A stretch of DNA of 64,000 nucleotides from NCBI GenBank assembly GCA_020555605.1, contig JAJCJC010000001.1:124001-188000 (forward strand). Reading direction: 5' to 3'. The translations under genes were made by a program, and so were the position numbers. The notes under the pieces are model-generated. The model saw nothing but the letters and a program-made list of their open reading frames with translations, was not told the DNA's origin and did not search any database. The first letter of the stretch is position 1; every line of letters starts with the position of its first letter. Source of the stretch: a bacterium 210917-SL.2.15. GTDB taxonomy: Bacteria > Bacillota > Clostridia > Oscillospirales > Oscillospiraceae. Below are positions 42,953 to 51,787 of this stretch, one piece after another.

Positions 42953-44857
42953 TTATTTGGGTGTTGCCACAATAACCCGCATCCGGCCGCCGGAGGATTC
43001 CGGCTTGTCATACCAGCCGGTGAGGCTGTAATCGCCGGAATTGAGCTTATCCAGACTGGCGACATAATACTGCGTGCCCAGTCCGCTCTGGTTCTGCTTG
43101 AGGTAGATCTGCACGCCGGTGCTGATATTGAATTTCTGTCCATTATCAGCGACGGCAGTACCATTGGTGGTAGCCGCGGTCAGCTTTACTTCCGTCAGAT
43201 TATACATCTTATCCAGCGTCGTGCCGTCCATCATATAACGCACGGCCTTGCCCTGGCTGACAGGGAACGAAACGCCCTCGCAGGTCAGCGGACCAACCAC
43301 GGAGCCGTTGCTCATCAGCGTATAAATATGGCCATTGGTCATGTTCGCGCCGGGAATCTCCTCGTCTTTGGTCAGCATACCGAAGGAATACATATCGCCG
43401 GTGACGTTTTTCAGGATCAACGTTTCAATCTCGCCGGCACTGTTCAGCTCATAATACGCCACGTCGCCGCTATCGATCTTCACGCCTGCCAGACGGCTGG
43501 CCGCGATATTCGCCGCATGGCCATCCGCATAATCCATAATACGTGCGCTGGAGGCCAGCGGAACGCTGCCCAGTTTGGTGGCCGCGCTGTTAACTGTACC
43601 GGAGAGATTCTTGGAAGAATTGTTCAGGCGGCTCAGTTTGGCGACGCCGTCTTCAAAGGCCACCTTCACCAGATCGCCCTCTTTATAATAGCCACTCTTA
43701 TCTGTCTGATACCGATAAGTGACGCCGTCCACACCCAGGATCTTCACATAGGGCGCCGTGTAGGGCTTACCCTGCGCATCGGTATAGCTGTCGGTGCCAG
43801 TAGCGAGCACAATGCCGTAGGTATTGGTGCCGGCGCTGGTCGGATCAATCACCGCAGCCACCGTATTGTTGCGGCCCAGCAGCAGCGTGACCGTATCGCC
43901 GATCTTGAACGTGCCGGTGGTGGACATGGCATACGCCGCCGCAGAACTTTCAAAAGAATAGCTCACGCCGGACACCACCACTGAGGTGGGATTGCTCCGG
44001 TTCGGCTCGGCGCTCTCATACAGGCCGGTGATCTGATTGTGGTAGGCCCAAACCGTCTTGGTCTTTTCCAGATAATACACCACGTCGTTCTGAGCGATGG
44101 CGGAAAGGGTGCTTTCTCCGTCGTTGCGGTACACCACGGTAGGCGTAAAGCCCAGCTGCGCTGTCCAGCCGCCTTCACCCACCACGATGGGACCCTGCAG
44201 CTCTGCATTGACCACGCTCAGATAGTCGATCCTGCCCGCGCCGTCCACACTGTAGCCCAGTGTGGTGGCATAGGTTTTCCCGTCCTTTGTGGTGGCGTTC
44301 AGGGTATTGTAGACCAGCTTGGCACAGTCGCCGCGGGTCAGAATCTGTCCCTGCTTGACATTCAGCCCCGTGTTCAGCTTCAGATTTTGATACATGGCCA
44401 GCTGGGGATAGGGATAGGTGCCGGTGGCAAAATCCTCATCGGTATAGCCGAGCATTTTCAGGCAGATATTCACCGCCTGCTCCAGATAGACCGGGCTGTC
44501 TGGCCGGAATGTCCCATCCAGATAGCCGTTGATCCAGCCTACGTCCACTGCGGTCTTGATATAGCCCGCCGCCCAATGCGTATATTTCACGTCCGAAAAG
44601 GGCGAAACATAAGCCGTAGACGTGGCCATATCCCGATAAGCGGAAGCTGCCACCGCCATTTTGGTAAAGGCCGCACGCGTCACATTGGCAGACAGATCCA
44701 GGTTCCCCTTCCCGTCGCCGTTCATCACGCCCATGGCTGCCAGAACCTGAAGCGCCTCGCCCTCGCCGACCGTCGTGCCGACGGCAAAAGCCGAGGGCAC
44801 CAACAGCGACGCGCACAGGGCCGCCAGACACAGCAGCGCCGTAAGTCGTTTCTTCAT
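42953..44857 (-). CDS. SLH-domain exported protein
   Basis: 634 residues with a signal peptide (1-25). SLH-type repeats fill the first part: about 30-75, 85-140 (YVSPFSDVKYTHWAAGYIKT, DGTFRPDSPVYLEQAV) and 150-190. A long beta-rich Ser/Thr/Gly-rich region with no recognised enzyme domain follows. SLH repeats anchor it to wall polymer. GGAGGAG precedes the ATG. It follows the ABC permease gene by 42 bp on the same strand, so it may be co-transcribed with the exporter. A shared terminator lies beyond its stop. Confidence 0.85.
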   Translation of the reverse strand: MKKRLTALLCLAALCASLLVPSAFAVGTTVGEGEALQVLAAMGVMNGDGKGNLDLSANVTRAAFTKMAVAASAYRDMATSTAYVSPFSDVKYTHWAAGYIKTAVDVGWINGYLDGTFRPDSPVYLEQAVNICLKMLGYTDEDFATGTYPYPQLAMYQNLKLNTGLNVKQGQILTRGDCAKLVYNTLNATTKDGKTYATTLGYSVDGAGRIDYLSVVNAELQGPIVVGEGGWTAQLGFTPTVVYRNDGESTLSAIAQNDVVYYLEKTKTVWAYHNQITGLYESAEPNRSNPTSVVVSGVSYSFESSAAAYAMSTTGTFKIGDTVTLLLGRNNTVAAVIDPTSAGTNTYGIVLATGTDSYTDAQGKPYTAPYVKILGVDGVTYRYQTDKSGYYKEGDLVKVAFEDGVAKLSRLNNSSKNLSGTVNSAATKLGSVPLASSARIMDYADGHAANIAASRLAGVKIDSGDVAYYELNSAGEIETLILKNVTGDMYSFGMLTKDEEIPGANMTNGHIYTLMSNGSVVGPLTCEGVSFPVSQGKAVRYMMDGTTLDKMYNLTEVKLTAATTNGTAVADNGQKFNISTGVQIYLKQNQSGLGTQYYVASLDKLNSGDYSLTGWYDKPESSGGRMRVIVATPK

Positions 44858-44899
44858 GTCTCTTCTCCTCCTATATCGCTTTGCCGGCGCCGCGGTTCT

Positions 44900-46132
44900 T
44901 TATTCATACCGCAGCGCATCAATGGGATTCATCTTTGCCGCCTTGTTGGCCGGCAGATATCCAAACAGCACGCCGATGCCGACAGACACGCCGAATGCAA
45001 TGGCAATGGCGCCCGGCGTGGGCACGGCCTGGAACGTCGCTCCACTGCCGCCCATCATGCTGGTCATCATGCCGCTGAGCACAACACCCGCCACAAACGC
45101 CACCGTCATGCCTAGGACAATGCCGATCAGGCCGCCCAGCGCGCTGGTAGTACCCGCCTCGATGATAAACTGCAGCCGGATATCTTTTCGCTTGGCGCCG
45201 AGAGATTTACGGATACCGATTTCCCGGGTGCGCTCGGAAACGGATACCAGCATGATATTCATAATACCGATGCCACCCACCAGCAACGAAATGGCTGCAA
45301 TGGCCACCAGCACCATCATCAGCACACTGACCATCATGTTGAGCGACTGGATCTGCTCGGCCGATGTCATGACATAATAGGCGTCCGTCGTCTGATAAAT
45401 ACTGTAGAGTTTGTTTTCGATCAAAGCCTTGCCCGCATTCGCTGAGTCCTGCCCTGTGCAGGAAAACATGTAAAGCGAAACCTCAGTCGAATCTGAAATT
45501 TTACCGGCGTTGGTGTAAGGAATATATACATAATCGTTGGGACCGCCTTCTTCCATGGCATAACTTCCGCCAGCCAAGATGCCCACCACTGTATACGGCA
45601 CGCCGCCGATATTGATCGACTTGCCCAGCCCATCGCCGCCGAAGGCGGTCTGATTAAGGTATTCACCGATTACACAGACCGTGGAGCGTCGGGCAACGTC
45701 AAGATATTTGATATACCGCCCCTGTGCAAGCTCTTCGCCGAAGGTAGCATCCATGTCTGCAAAATCTTCGCTGACGCCGTATACATGCGTGCGCTTAAAC
45801 TTCTCCGTGCCGCTGCGGACGCTGGTGCTCACACTGATATAAGGCGTAACGCCGGAAAGTACATCCGGATACTGAGCTACCAGTTCGGCCATATCCTCCG
45901 GCTCCGCCGTGCGGGAGGAGCCGGGGCCGCGGCCCCAAACGCTGACCTGCACCAGATTCGTTCCAATTTTTTCAAATTGTTCATTCATCATCGTCTGCAT
46001 GCCGTTTCCGAGGCTGGTGATGATGATGACCGCAGCCACGCCGATGATAATGCCAAGCATGGTGAGAATCGCCCGGGCCTTGCTGCTCATCAGGGATTTG
46101 ACGGCCAGCTTGAAATTCTGTTCCATCCCCAT
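44900..46132 (-). CDS. MacB/FtsX-type ABC transporter permease
   Basis: 410 residues: one N-terminal membrane helix (about 20-42), a large extracytoplasmic MacB_PCD-like domain, and three C-terminal helices. FtsX-like signatures ISLLVGGIGIMNIMLVSVSE and REIGIRKSLGAKRKDI are present. It works with the ATPase and adaptor encoded upstream to export peptides, lipids or drugs by a mechanotransmission mechanism. The start overlaps the ATPase stop (TGATG). Confidence 0.9.
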   Translation of the reverse strand: MGMEQNFKLAVKSLMSSKARAILTMLGIIIGVAAVIIITSLGNGMQTMMNEQFEKIGTNLVQVSVWGRGPGSSRTAEPEDMAELVAQYPDVLSGVTPYISVSTSVRSGTEKFKRTHVYGVSEDFADMDATFGEELAQGRYIKYLDVARRSTVCVIGEYLNQTAFGGDGLGKSINIGGVPYTVVGILAGGSYAMEEGGPNDYVYIPYTNAGKISDSTEVSLYMFSCTGQDSANAGKALIENKLYSIYQTTDAYYVMTSAEQIQSLNMMVSVLMMVLVAIAAISLLVGGIGIMNIMLVSVSERTREIGIRKSLGAKRKDIRLQFIIEAGTTSALGGLIGIVLGMTVAFVAGVVLSGMMTSMMGGSGATFQAVPTPGAIAIAFGVSVGIGVLFGYLPANKAAKMNPIDALRYE

Positions 46133-46872
46133 CAGGACTCATCCTCCTCTCCTGCCTCGGAAGGCTGGACCACGGCCCGCGGGTCATCGGAGGGACCGTC
46201 ATAGATGATACGGCCGTCCTGCAGTCGGATAATGCGCTGCGCGCGCACAGCGATCGAATTATCATGGGTAATAAGGACAATGGTGTTTCCTTCCCGGTTG
46301 AGCTGCTGCAGGAACGACAGTACCTCCCGGCTGGTGCGGGAATCCAGCGCACCGGTGGGTTCGTCGGCCAGAATCACCGAGGGGTCCCCCGCCAGCGCAC
46401 GCGCAATGGATACGCGCTGCTGCTGGCCGCCGGAAAGCTGGTTTGGCATGTTCTTTGCCTTGGCCGCCAGACCCACTTTGTCGAGGGCTGCCAAAGCACG
46501 CTCGCGGCGCTCCGCCGCCGGAACGCCGGCATAAAGCAACGAAAGCTCCACATTTTCCTGCACACTCAGCTTGGGCAGAAGGTTATACTGCTGGAAAATA
46601 AAACCCAGCATTTTGTTGCGGATCTCCGCCTGCTCATCGTCCCGCATGGTGGAGACATCCACACCGCCCAACAGATAAGTGCCTGAGGTGGGCACATCCA
46701 AACAGCCGATGATATTCATTGCCGTAGATTTGCCCGAACCGGACTGGCCCACAATGGCTACAAACTGGCCGCGCGGAATAGAGAAGGACACACCGTCCAG
46801 GGCATGCACCTCTGTATCACCCATGTGATAAATCTTATAAATATTGCGCAGTTCGATCAGTGTTTCATTCAT
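46132..46872 (-). CDS. MacB/LolD-type ABC transporter ATPase
   Basis: About 246 residues from the ATG at 46870-46872, with GGTGAG eight bases upstream; a GTG three codons earlier is possible. Walker A GQSGSGKST, Q-loop FQQYNLLPKL, signature LSGGQQQRVS and Walker B VILADEPTGALD are intact. Cytoplasmic ATPase of the YknXYZ/MacAB-like exporter. Confidence 0.93.
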   Translation of the reverse strand: MNETLIELRNIYKIYHMGDTEVHALDGVSFSIPRGQFVAIVGQSGSGKSTAMNIIGCLDVPTSGTYLLGGVDVSTMRDDEQAEIRNKMLGFIFQQYNLLPKLSVQENVELSLLYAGVPAAERRERALAALDKVGLAAKAKNMPNQLSGGQQQRVSIARALAGDPSVILADEPTGALDSRTSREVLSFLQQLNREGNTIVLITHDNSIAVRAQRIIRLQDGRIIYDGPSDDPRAVVQPSEAGEEDES

Positions 46873-46877
46873 CGGCG

Positions 46878-48542
46878 TCACTCACCCGATTCCGAAACCG
46901 TCGCTGTACTCATACCACCGGCGAGCACCTGATCCAAGTCAGACTTTACCAGCACCAGATCTCCTTCCTTCAGGCCATCTGTGACTTCCACATAGCTGCT
47001 GTCACCGACGCCCAGCTTCACCGTGCGCGTTTCGGCCTGTGTAGTATCAATACTTCCATCCTTTTCAGAAATGGCGGAAGCCGGAATCACCTGCACCGTA
47101 TTGCCAGTGTCCACTGCCCCCAGCGGAATGGTCAGCGCGCCCTGAACCTCTTCAACCATAATGTCGGCGCTGACGTTCATACCCGGCAGCAGAGCGGGAT
47201 CGGGATTCTCCACCATTACGGTGACCGGATAGCTGGTGGCGCCTCCGGTGGTGGTTCCGTTGATATTGATCTTGTCTATGTAACCGGAAAATTCCTGTCC
47301 GGGCAGCGCGTCCACTGTGATGCGGACCCGCTGGCCCACCTTCACCTTTGAAATATCCAACTCGTCGATATTCATGTCAAAGGTCAGGGCGGACAGATCG
47401 CTGATAATGGCCAGTGTAGAATTGCCCACCTGACCGATATTGTCACCGGCGCTCATGCTTTTCTGTGTCACAGTGCCGGAAATGGGTGCTTTTATATTAT
47501 ACTCCTCCAGCGCATCCTGGGCAGAGCGCAGGTTGAGCTGGGCATTTTCCAGACTCAGCTTGGCGTTTCGGGCCTGATCGGCCAGATCCGCGCCGTCCAG
47601 ATGGACCAGCTTCGTGCCGGGCGCCACTGTGGTGCCCTCGGAGACATAAATCGCATCCACGGTGCCGCTGGTCTTAGCCAGCGTCTGGGTCTGGGTGGCA
47701 TATTCAAAGGTACCTCCGCTCTGGCAGGCATAGGTGCCCACTCTGGCTGTAGCCGCCATGCCGCCAGTAATGCCGCCGGGATTGGTAACCTTCAGTTCCA
47801 CGCTTTGCACCAGCGTACCGCCGGTACCCACCGCTGTATAAGCGGACACATTTGTCACCGTGGCCGCCACCGTTTCGCCGGTGGAAGTGATGGTAACCGT
47901 TCCGCTTTGCCCGGCACGGATGTTCTTTGCATCCGCACTGTTAAAATTGCACTTGAGCGTCATATTTTTATTGTCTGTCACCGTCACCACTGCCGTTCCA
48001 GCAGAGATGGCGTCGCCCTTCTTCACTTCCACGCTGGACACCTGTCCGGAAACCGTGGAGGTCACCGTCAAATCCTGAGCGGCGCGGGACGCCTGTTCGT
48101 AAGCGATCTGCGCCTGCTGCAAGGCCAGCTGTGCCTGCTCCACGGCCGTTTGTGCCGCCTCGGCGTCAATCGTGTAAAGCACCTGATCCTTTTCCACGGC
48201 GTCGCCGATCTCAAAGCTGTCGCTCAGAATGTCGCCGGTGACCATACCCACGATAGTGCTGGAATGAATGGGCTGAATGGTGCCGGTGCCGGAAACGGTC
48301 ACGCTGAGGTCGCGGTACGCGGCAGCCTCAGCCGTAAGGTTCCCTCCCATGGGAATCCCACTGCCTCCGCCCAACATCCGTGAGAGGAGAAACAGCACCA
48401 CCACCACGATCACTGCGATCAGGATCAGTTTCTTTTTGCTTTTCTTTCGTTTCGGCAGCTCCGGCGCAGCTGCAACAGCGGGAGCTACCTCCGCCTCCGC
48501 CGGTGCCAAGTCCAATTTGTTTTCTGTGTTGTCGCTCTTCAT
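46878..48542 (-). CDS. Membrane-fusion/adaptor protein of the MacAB-like exporter
   Basis: 554 residues: cytoplasmic N-terminus, one helix (about 34-55), then HlyD/RND-adaptor structure with paired lipoyl halves (DSFEIGDAVEKDQVLYTIDA; APISGTVTQKSMSAGDNIG), a coiled coil and a C-terminal beta domain. Longer than YknX, with an extra beta insertion near 200-290. In a Gram-positive it spans the wall side of the exporter. First gene of the export operon. Confidence 0.88.
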   Translation of the reverse strand: MKSDNTENKLDLAPAEAEVAPAVAAAPELPKRKKSKKKLILIAVIVVVVLFLLSRMLGGGSGIPMGGNLTAEAAAYRDLSVTVSGTGTIQPIHSSTIVGMVTGDILSDSFEIGDAVEKDQVLYTIDAEAAQTAVEQAQLALQQAQIAYEQASRAAQDLTVTSTVSGQVSSVEVKKGDAISAGTAVVTVTDNKNMTLKCNFNSADAKNIRAGQSGTVTITSTGETVAATVTNVSAYTAVGTGGTLVQSVELKVTNPGGITGGMAATARVGTYACQSGGTFEYATQTQTLAKTSGTVDAIYVSEGTTVAPGTKLVHLDGADLADQARNAKLSLENAQLNLRSAQDALEEYNIKAPISGTVTQKSMSAGDNIGQVGNSTLAIISDLSALTFDMNIDELDISKVKVGQRVRITVDALPGQEFSGYIDKININGTTTGGATSYPVTVMVENPDPALLPGMNVSADIMVEEVQGALTIPLGAVDTGNTVQVIPASAISEKDGSIDTTQAETRTVKLGVGDSSYVEVTDGLKEGDLVLVKSDLDQVLAGGMSTATVSESGE

Positions 48543-48639
48543 AACTTGCTCCTTCCGGTCCTTTTCCAGGGTCCTGCTTTGTCATTATATGAGTTGTCCC
48601 ACCCCAAATACAAGAGAAAATCCTTTAAGATTTCTTAAA

Positions 48640-48870
48640 TATTATAAAAGCACGGCCTCCGCGCAGTTGTTGGAAAACACCATGGCCGCACGATATCCCA
48701 CCCGATCCGCCACACCGGCTGAGAGCAGATCCACCGCCAGCTACACAACAAAATTCACCGTGACCAGAACGGTAATCTGTTTCACAGGAATCTGATACGT
48801 CCGCTGAAAGGAGAAAAACAACAGCGGAATAAAAAGATCTATAACCGCCCGCAGCACGCCCGCGCACTGC
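48640..48870 (-). pseudogene. Fragment of an MFS transporter gene
   Basis: One minus-strand frame reads like an internal piece of a clostridial MFS protein: IPLLFFSFQRTYQIPVKQIT, a TAG stop (near 48743), then LAVDLLSAGVADRVGYRAAM, ending in a second stop. The rest of the gene is gone. The gap 48543-48937 holds nothing else but the exporter leader and a hairpin at 48899-48928. Confidence 0.5.
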
Positions 48871-48898
48871 TCTGCACGTCCCTCCTGAACATCTGGAA

Positions 48899-48938
48899 AG
48901 CCCCTCCCGTAGCCTTTCGGGAGGGGCTAATTGTTTTT
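48899..48938 (+). terminator. Hairpin downstream of pepV
   Basis: Eleven-base-pair stem (AGCCCCTCCCG with its complement). The T-run is on the plus strand; on the minus strand it would act weakly for pepV. Confidence 0.5.
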
Positions 48939-50347
48939 TATGTGCCGCACAGATCGGCCACGGCCTGCGCGAACATTTTGCCCGAAACGATCAGGTCTTC
49001 GATGCGCACAAACTCATCCGGGCCATGCATATGGGTGTCCACCTCCGGGAATTCACAGCCGAATCCGACGCCGCCTTCAATATTGTGCACATAGGTACCG
49101 CCACCCATGGAAACGCAGCGGGCTTCCCGGCCAGTATAGTCGGTGTAGATCCGTTTCAGCGCTTCCACCAGCGGCGTATCTTCCGGTGTATGGTGGGGCG
49201 GCTCATGGAGCATCAGTTCCGCCTCCAGCCCGGCGGCGGCAGCCTTGTCCTTTAATATGGCGAACAGCCGCTCTTCGCCGCCGCACAGGGGCACCCGGCT
49301 GTCAAAGCTGCCGCGGAATTCCGTCTCCGCGCAGTGGAAAATATCCAGCGAGATAGTCAGCGCTCCGCTGATCTTATCAGCACAGGCAATGCCGAAATTC
49401 GTTCCGTCCGTCTGGCCGTGAGGCGTCAGGGCATACAGCGCACGCAGTTTCTCCACGCCCTCGCAGGGTGCCAGGGGAAGCTTGAGCAACGCGCACAGCA
49501 GCGCCGTGATGGCGTTGTTTCCCTCTGCGGGCGTCGATGCATGGGCGTTTTTCCCTTTAGCCGCGATCAGGACGCCACCGGTGATATCCGCCGCGGCAAA
49601 CGACGCGCCGGTTTCCCGGGCCGCTTCGTCGAGATAGGGCTGCACACCTTCGGCGTTCATCCCCTCCACCACTGCTTCGGCTTCCGGCGGCACGGCGTTG
49701 AGCACCAGACCGCCGTCGATAGCGCGGATGCGGGGCATGTCCCCGCAGGGTGCAAAACGGGCCATCACATCCGGCCGCAGCTGCCCTTTTTCGGTGTTCA
49801 GGATCGGGTAGTCCCCATCGGGCGAGAACACCATGGGCGGCGTGCTCTCTTTTTTCAAATAGTATTCGATATCGCTGCTTCCGGTTTCCTCCGCGGTTCC
49901 CAGGATCAGGCGCGCTTTATGCTTCATCGGAAGGCTCAGCTCCTTCACGCAGCGCAGCGCGTAAAGCGAAGCCACAGCCGGCCCTTTGTCGTCGCTGCTG
50001 CCGCGGCCGTAGATCAATCCGTCCTTAACCACGGGCACAAACGGCTCGCACACGGACCAACCCTTGCCCGCGGGCACCACGTCCAAGTGCGCCAGCATGG
50101 CCAGCTGCACATCGCCCTCGCCCATGGTGATAGTGCCCACATAGTTGTCCACATTTTTCACATCGGTAAAGCCGTATTGCTCCGCCAGCTTCAAGGCCGC
50201 ATCCAACGCCGCGGCCGGGCCTTCGCCATAGGGCTTGCCCGGCAAGGCCTCCCCGTCAACACTGGGAATGGCCACCAGGTCCATGATATCCTTCACCATT
50301 TCTTCCCGGTGATCCTCGAACCATTGCTCAATCTGTTCTCTATACAT
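48938..50347 (-). CDS. pepV: Xaa-His/beta-Ala-His dipeptidase PepV (M20 metallopeptidase)
   Basis: 469 residues. Two-zinc M20 site: AHLDVVPAG (first His/Asp), GRGSSDDKGP (bridging Asp) and GTAEETGSSD (catalytic Glu pair). A lid domain and a C-terminal ligand His (MHGPDEF) follow. It hydrolyses unusual dipeptides in the cytoplasm for amino-acid supply. Length fits the PepV family. Its start lies divergent from the GNAT gene. Confidence 0.9.
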   Translation of the reverse strand: MYREQIEQWFEDHREEMVKDIMDLVAIPSVDGEALPGKPYGEGPAAALDAALKLAEQYGFTDVKNVDNYVGTITMGEGDVQLAMLAHLDVVPAGKGWSVCEPFVPVVKDGLIYGRGSSDDKGPAVASLYALRCVKELSLPMKHKARLILGTAEETGSSDIEYYLKKESTPPMVFSPDGDYPILNTEKGQLRPDVMARFAPCGDMPRIRAIDGGLVLNAVPPEAEAVVEGMNAEGVQPYLDEAARETGASFAAADITGGVLIAAKGKNAHASTPAEGNNAITALLCALLKLPLAPCEGVEKLRALYALTPHGQTDGTNFGIACADKISGALTISLDIFHCAETEFRGSFDSRVPLCGGEERLFAILKDKAAAAGLEAELMLHEPPHHTPEDTPLVEALKRIYTDYTGREARCVSMGGGTYVHNIEGGVGFGCEFPEVDTHMHGPDEFVRIEDLIVSGKMFAQAVADLCGT

Positions 50348-50460
50348 AAAAAGCGTTCACTCCTTTCCAAAATCTGCTACTTGTATCCTATCACATCAGC
50401 GGAAAAGTATCAAGGCGCATCCGCTGCAAAGTCCGGCGTCCGACGCACTGCTCTGCCCCG

Positions 50461-50489
50461 TTGCCAAACGGGATACTGCATAGTATAAT
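50461..50489 (+). promoter_or_regulatory. Promoter of the truncated GNAT gene
   Basis: TTGCCA, 17-bp spacer, TATAAT, with a short leader before the ATG at 50503. Confidence 0.6.
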
Positions 50490-50502
50490 AAGGAAAAATA
50501 CG

Positions 50503-50877
50503 ATGGGCATAATTCTTCATAAACTGCGAGATATACAATCAATGGAACCCGTGGTCCGAAGAGAAACACCGCGCGACTACAGCGTCGTGGAAACGATGAT
50601 ACGAATCGCATTTTATAACATCTATGTGCCGGGCTGCACCGAACGCTACCTGGTTCATATCCTGCGTACCCATGAAGATTTTATTCCGGAGCTGGATTTT
50701 GTGCTGGAGCTGGACGGACAAGTGATCGGTAATATCATGTATACCAGAGCCGCACTGAAAATCGACGAAGCCGCAGCGCAGCAATACGACGAAACCCTGG
50801 AGGCAAAGGCCAAGCGGTATCAGCCCAGCCAGGAAGCATTTTATATCCTCAGTCAAGCCTTTTTGCCGGAAGACTGA
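50503..50877 (+). pseudogene. GNAT acetyltransferase with internal in-frame deletion
   Basis: The N-terminal half is a normal YhbS-like GNAT start (VVRRETPRDYSVVETMIRIA ... NIYVPGCTE ... LELDGQVIGNIMYTRA). It then jumps to the family's C-terminal end (AKRYQPSQEAFYILSQAF). About 80 residues carrying the acetyl-CoA binding motif (R/Q-x-x-G-x-G/A) are missing, so enzyme activity is not expected. The frame, promoter and AGGAA site remain, so it is either a recent pseudogene or a repurposed small protein. Confidence 0.6.
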
Positions 50878-50938
50878 TGCATAAGACCGGGCAGAGCCGC
50901 TGCCCGACAGGATACACTGCGCAAAGGAGAAGCCCCCC

Positions 50939-51688
50939 ATGGACACCGAATGGATCAACGTAACACCCGAAAATCTGTTTCAGGAGCACCTATGCTGTAT
51001 CATCCGCAGCCGGACGCCCCATCCCGGCGTGGAGGCCAAGCGGCAGTGGCTCCGCGCGCGCCTGCAGGAGGGGCACGTCTTCCGAAAGCACAGGGAAAGG
51101 GCGGCCATATTCATCGAGTACGCTCCCCTTGAAAGCGCTTGGGTGCCTGTCACCGGCGAGAACTATTTTTACCTGTACTGCCTGTGGGTCGCCAGTGGCT
51201 ACAAGGGAAACGGGTACGGCCGGACGCTGATGGAATCCTGCCTGGCCGATGCCCGGGCGCAGGGAAAATCGGGCATCTGCATGCTGGGCGCACAAAAACA
51301 AAAGGCATGGCTTTCCGATCAGTCCTTTGCCAAAACGTTCGGGTTTCAGATCGTGGATACCACAGCGCAGGGCTATGAACTGCTGGCTCTTTCGCTGGAC
51401 GGCACTGTGCCGGCATTTGCCCCCAACGCCAAAGAGGGCCGGATCACAGCTCAGGAGCTGACCATTTACTACAGCCCCCAATGCCCCTATGTGCAGCAAA
51501 GCCTGCAAAAAGTGCAAGACTACTGCGCGCAAAACCGCATCCCCGTATCGCTTCTTCCCGTGGATACGCTTGAAAAAGCAAAGGCGCTTCCCTGCGTGTT
51601 CAACAATTATGCGGTATTCTACCAGGGAACCTTTGAAACGGTGAACCTGTTGGACATTGCAGCCTTGCAGCGCCTCCTACGAAAGTAG
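50939..51688 (+). CDS. GNAT acetyltransferase with YoaP-like C-terminal domain
   Basis: 249 residues. GNAT core (about 1-155) with acetyl-CoA motif SGYKGNGYGRTLMESCL. The C-terminal YoaP-like part (165-249) has a redox-looking CPYVQQS in YYSPQCPYVQ and ends NNYAVFYQGTFETVNLLD. The acetyl acceptor is unknown. AAAGGAG precedes the ATG, 61 bp after the truncated GNAT gene, so they are probably one unit ending at the terminator. Confidence 0.85.
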   Translation: MDTEWINVTPENLFQEHLCCIIRSRTPHPGVEAKRQWLRARLQEGHVFRKHRERAAIFIEYAPLESAWVPVTGENYFYLYCLWVASGYKGNGYGRTLMESCLADARAQGKSGICMLGAQKQKAWLSDQSFAKTFGFQIVDTTAQGYELLALSLDGTVPAFAPNAKEGRITAQELTIYYSPQCPYVQQSLQKVQDYCAQNRIPVSLLPVDTLEKAKALPCVFNNYAVFYQGTFETVNLLDIAALQRLLRK

Positions 51689-51712
51689 TGCGCTGCGGCG
51701 CCAACAACATGC

Positions 51713-51747
51713 AAGGACGGCAGGCCCCTGGGCTTGCCGTCCTTTTT
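51713..51747 (+). terminator. Terminator after the GNAT/YoaP gene
   Basis: Fourteen-base-pair stem around AAGGACGGCAGGCCC with a three-base loop and five T. Confidence 0.85.
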
Positions 51748-51787
51748 GCAGTTTCGCCCGGGCGCCCCGCTCCTCCATCGGGAAACA

